Below are positions 26,721-36,300 of a DNA stretch of 64,000 bases, piece after piece. The translations under genes were made by a program, and so were the position numbers. Numbering within the stretch: the first letter of the stretch is position 1; the number at the start of each line of letters is the position of its first letter. The notes under the pieces were generated by a model. The model worked only from the letters and a program-made list of their open reading frames with translations, was not told the origin of the DNA and made no database searches. The stretch comes from Bacillus albus (GTDB lineage: Bacteria; Bacillota; Bacilli; Bacillales; Bacillaceae_G). The DNA lies in NCBI RefSeq assembly GCF_001884185.1, contig NZ_MAOE01000068.1:1-64000 (forward strand), written 5' to 3'.

Positions 26721-26749
26721 ATTATAGTAAGCGTTTACATTTATAACAA
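26721..26749 (-). promoter_or_regulatory. Near-consensus promoter with a cre site in the spacer
   Basis: Minus strand: -35 TTGTTA (26744-26749), 17-base spacer, -10 TATAAT (26721-26726). The spacer carries ATGTAAACGCTTACTA (26725-26740), matching the CcpA cre consensus WTGNAANCGNWNNCWW at every defined position. CcpA bound here would block polymerase, so the 26-residue peptide gene should be repressed by glucose. Confidence 0.75.
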
Positions 26750-26801
26750 TACATTTTCGTATGCAATATTGCATATTTATACGTTTAGACAAAAATTAGG
26801 C

Positions 26802-26869
26802 CCTATTAGTCATTCTTTAATGGTATCATAGCGAGGTGTGAATCTTTAAGGGTTTTCCCTAATAGGAGG
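26802..26869 (+). promoter_or_regulatory. Possible RBS-sequestering fold in the leader of the 43-residue gene
   Basis: CCTATTAG (26802-26809) is complementary to CTAATAGG (26859-26866), which overlaps the ribosome binding site TAGGAGGA. The intervening 49 bases could form a loop. An ATGCAATATTGCAT palindrome (26761-26774) lies further upstream. Confidence 0.4.
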
Positions 26870-26873
26870 AAAT

Positions 26874-27005
26874 ATGGAAAGAGTACAAGTGATTTACAGT
26901 AATCTGAAAATTAAAAGTTGGGCTAAACAGGTATTAGCTGTAGGAGGAGTATTAGGGTTCTGCTACTTGGTGCTATATGTTTTTAGTTTCTTAGTTGTTA
27001 TGTAA
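26874..27005 (+). CDS. 43-residue single-helix membrane peptide
   Basis: ATG 26874 follows TAGGAGGA. N-terminal 20 residues are polar/basic (MERVQVIYSNLKIKSWAKQ), the rest one helix (GGVLGFCYLVLYVFSFLVV). A terminator follows directly. Size, topology and a leader that could hide the ribosome binding site resemble type I toxin peptides, but no antisense RNA was demonstrated. Divergent from the 26-residue peptide gene. Confidence 0.55.
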   Translation: MERVQVIYSNLKIKSWAKQVLAVGGVLGFCYLVLYVFSFLVVM

Positions 27006-27026
27006 ATATTATATAACTAAACTAGT

Positions 27027-27058
27027 AGAGTCTTGCCTAGATAGGTAAGGCTCTTTTG
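27027..27058 (+). terminator. Terminator of the 43-residue peptide gene
   Basis: AGAGTCTTGCCT/AGGTAAGGCTCT with T4. Confidence 0.8.
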
Positions 27059-27741
27059 TTATCTGTAATGAGCAAACTACATAAACCTCTCAAGTTTGTC
27101 AGGACCATATATGGTGCCTTATTTCTCTATATTTTAGAACACTAACTCTTATCATTGAAAGTAAATAAACTTCTATTTAAAAGTATTCATTTATATTAAA
27201 AACACAATTTTATTGATAAAAAATGCGTTTTTATTAGATACATCTTATAAAGACAAGTATAAGTTATATTACGTTTTGATGAAATTTTTTTATCTTTGAA
27301 AAGGATTTAAATCTTACAAATAGATTTGGTTCCTTTCTGTATACCATAATTCCTATATTATCATATGAATATAATATACTGAAATTAATTTAAAAGCAAG
27401 AATATTAGTAGGGGTCCGCCACATGTCCATCAACTTAAGATTTTAAAGTAGCCCTTAAACGAAGAATTTTTTAAAAAATGATTGATAGTAAACAAGAAAG
27501 GTTGGCAAATACCTAACTAAAGAAAATTCTTCAGGTAAGCTAATCAGTAATATATTAAAAGATTCTTTACAAAATTTAGAGATATATTTTGTAGGTGTTT
27601 ATCCTTCTATTAGTAGATTGTAAATGCTGATATAATCCTGCTAGTTGATTTATCAAGAAACATCTGGATTTGCAGTCTGTTCATTGATTTTCTGGTATAT
27701 GTATTTTTAGCTCCTTTTACAAATTGAGCGTTTGATAAGCT
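27059..27741. other. AT-rich region without a gene
   Basis: No open frame with a start signal on either strand. A stretch near 27410-27550 (GGGGTCCGCCACATGTCCAT onward) has the look of an insertion-element end, but I could not pair it with a second end. Confidence 0.4.
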
Positions 27742-28008
27742 TCACTTTATAAAAATGAATCCAAAGTAAAAATAACCTGAATAATCAATGATATTTTCTC
27801 TTCTTAAATTTTCTATTGTTAAATTTTGAATAGTAAAGAAAGAGATTTCTACATAAATTACATCCCACTTATTCCAGCGTTTAGGCTTATGTTCAACGGT
27901 TTCTTTTGTCATCAATAGGATAAATAGGGTAGGACCATCCCTTTTAAGACGCACTTCTAATAACTCTACGTCTTCAAGTTTTGGTGCTTTTCCAAAAACG
28001 CCAATCAA
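27742..28008 (-). pseudogene. Immunity protein remnant (Imm50-like)
   Basis: 88 codons reading IGVFGKAPKLEDVELLEVRL and RWNKWDVIYVEISFFTIQN. The pattern resembles Imm50-type immunity proteins that neutralise polymorphic toxins, as I recall them. Upstream the frame continues only to a TAA about 40 bases away, with no start or ribosome binding site, so the N-terminus is lost. It lies immediately downstream of a broken toxin module. Confidence 0.6.
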
Positions 28009-28054
28009 TGCCTGGGGATTTAAAATTTTTATTGATTAATCATTTTTATACATC

Positions 28055-28627
28055 TTATTTATTATTTCTCTTTTCAAAATAATAACGATCCTCCATCCCA
28101 TCTACCTGTCCCGTTCTTGTATTGTATTCAGGTCTTACATTATGATGAGGGGGTTGATCTCAAATACCACCTTGTCCGAAGGTATGACCAGCTGAATGAT
28201 CTTGAATTATAATTTTTTGTTCATCAACTTCATATTTCAACCCCAGGTCATAATAGGCTTTTTTATCATTTAGTATCCATTTTCCATTACTATCTGTTAA
28301 TGGCACTATTTTTTGACTGATTGGATGTTAAGATTATGGTATATTTAATTGCCTTTTAAATTCCTTCAAACTTGCGACTCTAGATTCATGGGCGTTTTTT
28401 TCCTCCATTTTCGTAACTTTAAAGCTTTTAGTTGTAGTATTGTTTATGAGCTTACTGTTCACTCAACTTACAGTAACAAATAAATCTTTAATTGTAGGTC
28501 TTTCATTTTTAAGTGGATTTATACCAGCAAAAGCAAATCGGTCTTTCAATGGTAATGGACTTGAAATAGGAGGGATACGCTTTAAAACTTTTGCTAAATT
28601 TAGATTAGCCCCTAAGATGACTATCTT
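28055..28627 (-). pseudogene. Orphan polymorphic-toxin C-terminal module with four nonsense codons
   Basis: One frame from about 28627 to TAA 28055, interrupted at 28463-28465 (TGA), 28334-28336 and 28328-28330 (TAA) and 28160-28162 (TGA). Between the stops the protein is coherent: FAFAGINPLKNERP, VASLKEFKRQLNIP, VPLTDSNGKWILNDKKAYYD, HSAGHTFGQGG then DQPPHHNVRPEYNTRTG. The His-rich GHTFGQGG-DQPPHHNVRP end looks like a nuclease toxin tip. All stops are explained by single substitutions. No pre-toxin is attached, so it fits a recombination reservoir cassette, now dead. Confidence 0.7.
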
Positions 28628-28695
28628 CTATTATTAAAATCAATACCCGGTTAAAATAAGACTTCCATTACTACCTTTTTTGCAAAGTAAGGGTT

Positions 28696-28725
28696 GCAAA
28701 AAAGCATCCTTTAAGTGGATGCTCT
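28696..28725 (-). terminator. Terminator of the immunity gene
   Basis: Minus strand AGCATCC/GGATGCT with TTTTTTGC. Confidence 0.75.
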
Positions 28726-28844
28726 ATTATATTATATATTTTTTTATTGCTTTTTTAATTGTTTTACCCCAGTTACTATACTAATTTATTCAAAAAGTTT
28801 GAAAGGCCTTTAGCTAATCAAGGATTAAATTTCTAATACCAATT

Positions 28845-29336
28845 TTAATTTTTTGAAGAGTCAATGGGATTAATGTTGCAACACTCAAAATGAATTTCAT
28901 AATATTCTTCCTCAGAGAATACTTGTACAATTTGTCCCGTGCTCTTATCAGCAATTGTAAATTCGTTAGTTTCAGAAATGTCCCAAAGTTCCTCAATAAA
29001 TTTTGTGAAGTTCAATATCCTAACATTTGCCCATACCGGTTCTAAACAATTAGGAACTAATATAAAATATTCTGTTTTGTGATTTGAAAAATTTAAAGAA
29101 GTTAAAGAATTTTCAATCCATAAAATATACTTACTTTTAACATTACCAATTGGATTACAAAACTTTGGCTTAGAATCAATCTTACGAAATTTTTTCAATG
29201 CTATACCGAATAGTTCTATCCATGCAGAATCAGGATTTTCGAATTCAATAAGTTCTAAATTTGAAAATTGGCCAATGCTTTTTTTAGCACTGATTAACGC
29301 TTTTTTCCTACGAATCCTCTCATTTTGATAAATCAT
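28845..29336 (-). CDS. Intact probable toxin-immunity protein
   Basis: 163 residues from ATG 29336, soluble, mixed alpha/beta, no signal peptide. It starts 14 bases after the stop of the toxin tip at 29351, the usual toxin-immunity order. Motifs: IENSLTSLNFSNHKTEYFIL, NFTKFIEELWDIS, FSEEEYYEIHFECC. Family not recognised; the role is inferred from position. The cognate toxin gene is broken, so this protein may now protect only against the toxin of neighbours. Confidence 0.65.
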   Translation of the reverse strand: MIYQNERIRRKKALISAKKSIGQFSNLELIEFENPDSAWIELFGIALKKFRKIDSKPKFCNPIGNVKSKYILWIENSLTSLNFSNHKTEYFILVPNCLEPVWANVRILNFTKFIEELWDISETNEFTIADKSTGQIVQVFSEEEYYEIHFECCNINPIDSSKN

Positions 29337-29350
29337 AATCTGTCCGCCTC

Positions 29351-30137
29351 TCATTTGTTATAATAAATGTGATGATCGTTATTAGACCCGTAAATATTAG
29401 AGTATCTTTCCTTCTTAAAATCATAAGTATACGGATTAGCTCCGTCTTTTGGTTTACCTGCATGTGTATGTAATACGTCATCATTAATATGCTCAACAAT
29501 AACTCGTTTACCTTGAGGTGTATCATATTCATAATAACGCCCATTGTGTACGACTTTCAGCATCGCCATGCCAAAATTCATTCATAAAAGTGTCAGAAAA
29601 AGTATTTATCATGGTATATGCGGTTTCTATAGGATGACCTGCAGCATACTTTAGGTTCTCCTTTGTCACTGTATCGTCTAACGAATTGTATGTCTCTACT
29701 AAACCACCAATAAATTTTCCAGATCCATTCCAAACCCCTTTTATAAACTTTTCTAGTATATTCTTTTCAGAAGAACTGCCTAATAGTATACCAGATTCGA
29801 GTAGATTATTTGTTTTTATACTATTATCTAATCGAATATTATTGTCTAGATATTCATGAATAGAATCTGCCCATTCCATATTTATTCTTTGTGTACTAAA
29901 TGTACCGCTTGCAGAGTTAAAGCCTTTTCCACTTTGAACTTCAGCAAGGCCTGAAGCGATACTAGCCGCTAATTGAATCGCGGTAGCATAATTATTACTA
30001 GATGTTTGGTTAAATTCATATAGATGTTCTAACTTTTCTTGGATTTTACGACGCATCTCAATAAAAAGGTTAACCATTGCATCCATATCCGGTAGTGGCA
30101 TAACTTGTTTCGTAACTTCAATACTTGCTATCGATAA
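29351..30137 (-). pseudogene. LXG-like pre-toxin fused out of frame to a toxin tip
   Basis: Frame one (30137 to about 29529) is the middle of an LXG-type secreted toxin: FIEMRRKIQEKLEHLYEF, IASGLAEVQSGKGFNSASG, and the pre-toxin-like AAGHPIETAYTMINT...HGDAESRTQW. It lacks the N-terminal LXG helices and start. At 29560-29530 another frame takes over with KVVHNGRYYEYDTPQGKR, HTHAGKPKDG and NNDHHIYYNK to 29351, a His-rich toxin tip. The switch implies an internal deletion. Not functional as one protein. Confidence 0.7.
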
Positions 30138-30469
30138 TCAAACGATATGTTAATTAGATTTGGATAAAATAAATACGTAGGTATTTATGGTTGACTTCCT
30201 ATTTTTTTAGAATTATTTTAGTGAATCAAAATTAAAACTTTCTATACATCTTTTGTACTAGTAGACCTAAGTCTAAAAGTATGTATAATTACACCATTTG
30301 GCTAGTGGGTAAATGTTACGAACTGATATATACTAGTATTGTGTCTTGCCTTTTTAGGTGCAGTACACAGCCGGTGATTGGCTAGTGGATGTTCTTCCAT
30401 TTTGCCAGTGCCGGTTTTTTATTGGATAATAGAGAAAATAAAGTTTTTATAAAGAAAGAAGGGGTTGTT
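30138..30469 (+). promoter_or_regulatory. Two-component system leader with a possible attenuator
   Basis: A -10 TATAAT at 30284-30289 would start a leader of about 175 bases before TTG 30470. At 30370-30421 an imperfect three-part hairpin (CCGG/CCGG, TGGC/GCCA, TGGA/TCCA) ends in TTTTTT. Upstream genes are on the other strand, so this terminator can only act on the kinase transcript. GGCTAGTGG occurs at both 30300 and 30380, allowing alternative pairing. No known riboswitch class recognised. Confidence 0.5.
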
Positions 30470-32302
30470 TTGAAAGATGTAAATTCTATCTTTATGAGAG
30501 AAAAGATTGCTAGTTCTTATCTTTATTTTATTTCTTTTCTTGGTTTGGTTACTATAACTATATCTTTACTTGAAATTAAAATCCCTTCACATCCAACAAT
30601 ACTAACATTGTTGTTACTATTTATGGGGATCGCAGAGTATTTTCCTGTAAGATTTTGGAGAGGAACTAGCTCGCTTACCTTTCCGATCATTTACGCAATG
30701 AATTGGCAGTTTGGAATCCATATAACTATTATTGCTATTGTACTCGTAACGCTAATTATTCACCTGCATCGTCGTTCACCGATACAAAGAATGTTATTTA
30801 ATAGTACTCAGCATGCACTTAGTTTGATTTTGGCCGAATGGTTTTCAAACAAATGTATGTCCTTATTAATTAATAAGATTGATATGTCAGTTCTATATGA
30901 AAATTTAATATCCTTGTTATTATTTTGCGTGTTTTTTTGTTTTTTCAACAATCGTTTTTACGATTTGTTAATGATGCTCCTTCCGCAGCCATATTCAATT
31001 TATCAGTGGTACAAAAAAACTGTAACGGTATTTCTTTGCGAAACTTTTGGTTTCTCTTATGCGGCACTGATGCACGTATTAATTAGTACATATAGTGTGG
31101 AAGTAAACGAGATTACAGTACTGTTTTTCTTTTTTCCACTTGTAGCAACTTCCGTTATTAGTTCTTTTTCTGTACGGATAAGGATGGAGAAGGAACGATT
31201 ATATGAGTTATTTCTTATTACAACCGAAATTAGTCGAGGATTAACTGGAGGAAACTTGAAACATATTAAACAAGCACTTAAAGGGTTTTTTGGCATACAA
31301 GCATATGTAATATGGACAAAAGATGATGGGAACTGGAATATTCTATTAAAAGATGGGAAAGTCCGCTCTGATATATCTGATGATTCAGAAAAGTTCAGGG
31401 CGTTTGAGGAGCTTTCTAAAAATCTTGTATTTAATGATTGGAAAATTGGTACGGCTACTGGAGATGAAATATTTGATAGTGTTATACGCTCACTTGTATA
31501 TTTTCCTCTTATAGTAAATGATGAATTAGTCGGAATGTTTGTTGCAGGGAAAAGTAGAAATGCGGGTTTCTTTCCGGAAGATGTACAATCGTTAGCTACA
31601 TTTTCTAACCAATTAGCTAACGTTGTTAAAACAAGGATATTGATTTCTGAACAGGAAAAAAGAATGATCGTAGAAGAAAGAAATAGAATCGCCCGTGAAA
31701 TTCACGATGGTATTGCGCAAACATTAGCCGGGGTGATATTCCAACTAGAATCTGCGCAGAAAAAATACCGTGATAAACCAAAAGATATGCAGCAAGTAGT
31801 AGAGAAAAGCATAAAAGATTTAAGAGGAAGCCTAGGAGAAGTTCGCTATTCAATTTATGCTTTAAAACCATATCCGACACAACAATTAGGCCTTAAGCAG
31901 GCAATAGCAAGTAAAATAAAATCTTTAAAACAAGAATATGAACTAGACATTACCTATCATGAAAGAGGTCATGCACGTGCGCTTAGTTTTTCAAAAGAAA
32001 GAGTTATATTTGATACATTACAAGAGAGTTTGCAAAACATTGTAAAACATGCACAAGCAAAAAAGGCTGATGTTTTACTCAGTTATCAAAGTGAGCACGT
32101 GCTTTTAAGGGTTAAGGATAATGGAGTTGGCTTTTCACTATTTGAGTCTATGGTTAAAACGAAAAATGAGCCACATTATGGTATATTACATATGAATGAA
32201 CAAGCTGAACAATTAGGGGCTACTTTACAGATTGATAGTTCTATAGGGAAAGGGACAGAAATTACACTGTTAATTCCAGATTCACAAACAAGGGGTGCGT
32301 AA
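30470..32302 (+). CDS. NarL-type sensor histidine kinase with membrane and GAF domains
   Basis: 610 residues from TTG 30470 (AAGAAGGGG upstream). Residues about 15-255 form seven or eight membrane helices; a GAF-like domain follows (about 260-400), then HisKA_3 with the phosphoaccepting His near residue 412 (RNRIAREIHDGIAQTLAG) and HATPase_c (LQESLQNIVKHAQA, VKDNGVGF). It ends one base before its regulator. The membrane-embedded input suggests sensing in or at the membrane. The next gene encodes a secreted protease, a possible target. Confidence 0.9.
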   Translation: MKDVNSIFMREKIASSYLYFISFLGLVTITISLLEIKIPSHPTILTLLLLFMGIAEYFPVRFWRGTSSLTFPIIYAMNWQFGIHITIIAIVLVTLIIHLHRRSPIQRMLFNSTQHALSLILAEWFSNKCMSLLINKIDMSVLYENLISLLLFCVFFCFFNNRFYDLLMMLLPQPYSIYQWYKKTVTVFLCETFGFSYAALMHVLISTYSVEVNEITVLFFFFPLVATSVISSFSVRIRMEKERLYELFLITTEISRGLTGGNLKHIKQALKGFFGIQAYVIWTKDDGNWNILLKDGKVRSDISDDSEKFRAFEELSKNLVFNDWKIGTATGDEIFDSVIRSLVYFPLIVNDELVGMFVAGKSRNAGFFPEDVQSLATFSNQLANVVKTRILISEQEKRMIVEERNRIAREIHDGIAQTLAGVIFQLESAQKKYRDKPKDMQQVVEKSIKDLRGSLGEVRYSIYALKPYPTQQLGLKQAIASKIKSLKQEYELDITYHERGHARALSFSKERVIFDTLQESLQNIVKHAQAKKADVLLSYQSEHVLLRVKDNGVGFSLFESMVKTKNEPHYGILHMNEQAEQLGATLQIDSSIGKGTEITLLIPDSQTRGA

Positions 32303-32303
32303 A

Positions 32304-32945
32304 ATGATTAAAATATTAGTAGTAGATGATCATGCTTTTTTACGAGATGCAATTCGGAGCATACTAGAGGATGAATCTGATATGAAAGTGGTTGGAGAAG
32401 CTAGCTCTGGGGATGGAGTATTGGGAAAAGTAGAAGAATGCCGACCAGATTGTATTTTGATGGATATTAATCTTCCAGGGAAAAATGGAATTGAAGCTAC
32501 AGAATTAGTGAAAAAAAATTATCCGAGTTGCCGAGTACTTGTGTTTACAATGTATGAACATGATGAGTATTTAATGGATGCACTCCAGGCCGGTGCTGAT
32601 GGTTATTTATTGAAGGATTCCTCATCAGAGCAGGTAGTAGCAGCAATTAGAATGTTATATCGAGGCGATTCAGTTATTCATCCGCGTATGACTAAAAAAT
32701 TAATTACATATCATCAGCAAAAAATGAAAGTAGAATCAAATGAAAATGAACTGACGGAACGTGAAAAGGAAATTCTCTTTGAACTAGTAAAAGGACTTAG
32801 TAATAAAGAGATTGCTGAAGTTTTATATATTAGTGATAAAACAGTTAAAATTCACATCAATAAAATTTTTAAAAAGCTAAATGTGAAAAGTCGATCGCAA
32901 GCAGTGATTTATGCAGTCCGAAATCAATTGGTTCCGCTAGATTAA
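32304..32945 (+). CDS. NarL/FixJ-family response regulator
   Basis: 213 residues from ATG 32304. Receiver domain with VVDDHAFLRD, phosphoacceptor D54 (LMDINLPG) and K in YLLKDSSSEQ; C-terminal LuxR-type HTH (LTEREKEILFELVKGLSNKE, then SDKTVKIHINKIFKKLNVKS). Cognate partner of the kinase one base upstream. Its targets are unknown; the subtilase and CalY-like genes downstream are the nearest candidates. Confidence 0.95.
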   Translation: MIKILVVDDHAFLRDAIRSILEDESDMKVVGEASSGDGVLGKVEECRPDCILMDINLPGKNGIEATELVKKNYPSCRVLVFTMYEHDEYLMDALQAGADGYLLKDSSSEQVVAAIRMLYRGDSVIHPRMTKKLITYHQQKMKVESNENELTEREKEILFELVKGLSNKEIAEVLYISDKTVKIHINKIFKKLNVKSRSQAVIYAVRNQLVPLD

Positions 32946-32958
32946 ATAAGAAATCTTT

Positions 32959-33022
32959 CAAAGAACTATCGTGTTGCTTTATTCTGTATCACAAAGAATA
33001 AAGGACAAGATAGTTCTTTTGT
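32959..33022 (+). terminator. Terminator of the two-component operon
   Basis: AGAACTATC...TTTATTCT pairs with AGAATAAA...GATAGTTCT, then TTTT. Confidence 0.8.
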
Positions 33023-33348
33023 ACTATGTAGGCATAGAATCCTTAGAGAAAAGATACTCCTTTTGTTTAATTTTCAGAATAATCTAAATGTGAAATAATG
33101 AAAATAGACTTACATTTTAACCTTGTTAATAATTCATTTTGTAAAAATATTTTGTTGAAAATAAATGATGGGGGGCTCTTATAGAAAGAGTAAAGTGAGT
33201 GATTAGCTATATGAGGTATGGGGATGGTTGTAGTGTTGGAAATCTTTCATGATACAAAAGATTAAGATTAATAGAGTTTCCAATGCTAAATGGGAATCTA
33301 AGAATCAATTTGTTTCAAAAAATAATATTAAAAATGGGGAGATGCAAT

Positions 33349-36300
33349 ATGAAACGAGGGAAATTTGGAAAGATTCTTATTGGAACGTTAACAGCTGGAA
33401 TGTTATTGTCTCAAGGAATTCCATATAACGTATTAGCGGAAGAGGTAAATACATCTACTTTAACTGGAATTGATGATGCAAATGCTATCTTAAAAGGCCT
33501 TACAAAGGAACAACGTAATGCTTTAAAAACGTTAGATACAAAACCAGGTTTTGTTATTTCGCCAGGTATCAATACCGCAAGTCCTAATAATGTGAATGTG
33601 ATTATAGAATTTAAGCAAGCACCTAGCAAAATTGAAGTATTAAAACAAGCGGCTAAAGGGAAAAAGGTAGCTCTTTCAAATGCGGAACAAAAGGTAGAAG
33701 CATCACATAAAGGATTTAAAGCAGAGCTTGAACAGCTTCAAAAGAATAAAGAGAAAGGGACAAATTTAAAAGCTGCCAAAATAACAAGAGAATATAAGAA
33801 TGCTTTTAATGGTGTAGCGATTTCTATACCTGCGAACATGATTGAAGATTTAGTTCGTACCGGTATGGTTAAGCGTGTATGGGAAGATCATGAGGTTAAA
33901 ATTGATTTGCCGAAAGAAACAGCTAAGACTGCTGTTGAACCAAAAATGGCAGATAGTGTACCGCAAATTGGTGTGGACAAGCTGCATGATGAAAAAATAA
34001 CAGGTAAAGGAATAAAGGTAGGTGTACTGGACACAGGTATTGATTACAACCATCCAGATTTGAAAGATGCATATAAAGGATATCGTGCAAAGCAAGGTGA
34101 AGATCCAAGCAAAATAGATCCGAACTCAATAAAAGGATGGGATTTTGTTAATAATGATGCTGATCCAATGGAGACAACGTATAAGGATTGGCAGAATTCT
34201 GGAGGATATCCTGAGATTTATGAGGGAAGTGCATATTATACATCCCATGGTACTCATGTAGCTGGGACAATTTCTGCAGACAAAAAGAATAATGTAGATT
34301 ATGCGGTTAAGGGCGTTGCTCCAGATGTAGATTTATATTCATATCGCGTATTAGGTCCGTATGGAAGTGGACAAACAAGTGGTATTCTTGCTGCGATTGA
34401 TAAAGCAGTGAAAGACGATATGGATGTTATCAATTTATCACTAGGAGCATCTATTAATGATCCTTTATATCCTACTTCTGTCGCAGTGAACAACGCGATG
34501 TTAGCTGGTGTTGTTACAGTAGTAGCAGCTGGTAATAGTGGTCCGGAAGAAGGTACCATTGGATCACCTAGTGCAGCAGCACTTCCCATTACAGTTGGAG
34601 CCAGTGACGCTGCAATGACTATTCCAACGTTTTCCGCCGATGCAGGTGATGTACATGTAGATAAGATGATGCTACTTGGAAAAAGCTTTACTGATAAGAT
34701 TGAAGATTTGAAAGGACAATCCTTATCGGTTGTATATGCGGGGCTAGGAAAATCAGGTGATTTTACAGGGAAAGATGTAAAAGGGAAGTTAGCTCTTATC
34801 CAACGCGGTGAGATTACATTTGATGAAAAAATTAAAAATGCTAAGGAAGCAGGCGCAAAGGCAGTAATTGTATATAACAATGTAGATGGGGAAATTACAA
34901 GTTATCTTGGGGAAAGTACTTCATCTATTCCATCGTTCCGCTTAACAAAAGTAGATGGTGAGAAATTACAAGCAAAAGCTACCCAAGGGGATGTGGCTTT
35001 AACATTCGGTGAGCCTAGTAATATAAAAACAGAGGGAGATCACTTAGCTGATTTCAGCTCCCGTGGTCCTGCAACGAAAACAGATGATATTAAGCCAGAT
35101 ATTGTAGCACCAGGTGTGTCTATCTTCTCAACTGTTCCTGAATATATTAATGATCCAAAGGATGGAGAAAATTATCCGGTAGCGTATGGACGTATGTCAG
35201 GTACATCTATGGCAACTCCTCATACTGCAGGGGTTGCGGCACTGATTTTACAGGAACATCCAAACTATAGTCCATTTGAAGTAAAAGAAGCACTTATGAA
35301 TACCGCAGTTGATTTAAAAGAAGAGCGTTCTGTATTTGAGGTGGGATCAGGAAGAATTGATGCATATCGTGCTGTTCATGCAGATACATCTATTGAGGTT
35401 ATCGATAAAACATCAAACGTTGTAGATGATGAAGAAGTAGAAATTGAAGAAAAAACAGGTTCTATTGCATTTGGGTATAAAAATCAAATTGAAACTGGGC
35501 CTATTAAAGATAGCCGAAAAGTCTTAATTAAGAACAGCAGTAAAACAGATGGGAAAGAGTTTAAATTAGAAGCAGAATTTTCACCTACAAGTGTAGGTGT
35601 GCAAGATGCAGCGAAGAATGGTGTGAAGCTAAACGTACCAGAGTCTATTAAAGTAGCTCCTGGTACATCGGAAGAAATTAGCCCTGAAATTATCATTCCA
35701 GGAAACGCTGAATTTGGTAGATATGAGGGATATATTCATATTACAAATAAAAACAATGAAAAAGAAGTATATCAAGTACCATTTGCAGTTAAATTCACAG
35801 AAAAAGGGATTGCGTCTGTAGATTTACTGAGAGATGCAATGGCAACAGATGCTTCTAAATTCCATCCGTTTATGGAAAGACCAAGTTCGCCGTTGACATT
35901 TAAATTGAATAGTCCTCTTGAAACCATTGATGCAGTTGTGAAGGACCGAAAGACTGGGAAGGCATTAGGAGTCGTTGGTACACTTAATGCAAATAGTCTA
36001 ACACCGAATGTTGAATATATGATGTTTTCTGGTATGGGAGGGTATGTACTTCCATTTACAGGAGATCCAACTCATCCAATTGGGGATAAGCCTGTTATGT
36101 TGCCTGATGGAGATTACGAATTAAACTTTGTTGGATATGATAAAGAAGGAAAATCGTATACAAAAGGCGATAACATAATCATTGATAATGTAATACCTGA
36201 AATGAAATTTAAGGATGTACAACCTGGTATTCACGAAGTCAATGATTCTATGTTTAAAGAAGAAGACGGCCAGCGTGCATTATGGGTGCATGGTAATATT

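Noticed and set aside
27410-27550. Insertion-sequence end
   Set aside because: Suggestive sequence only; no paired end, target duplication or transposase frame found.
28440-28637. Plus-strand ORF of 65 codons
   Set aside because: It lies antisense to the degraded toxin module, lacks an RBS, and the minus-strand reading is coherent across stops.
34299-34880. Minus-strand ORF of 193 codons opposite the subtilase
   Set aside because: Shadow of the protease domain with no start signal.
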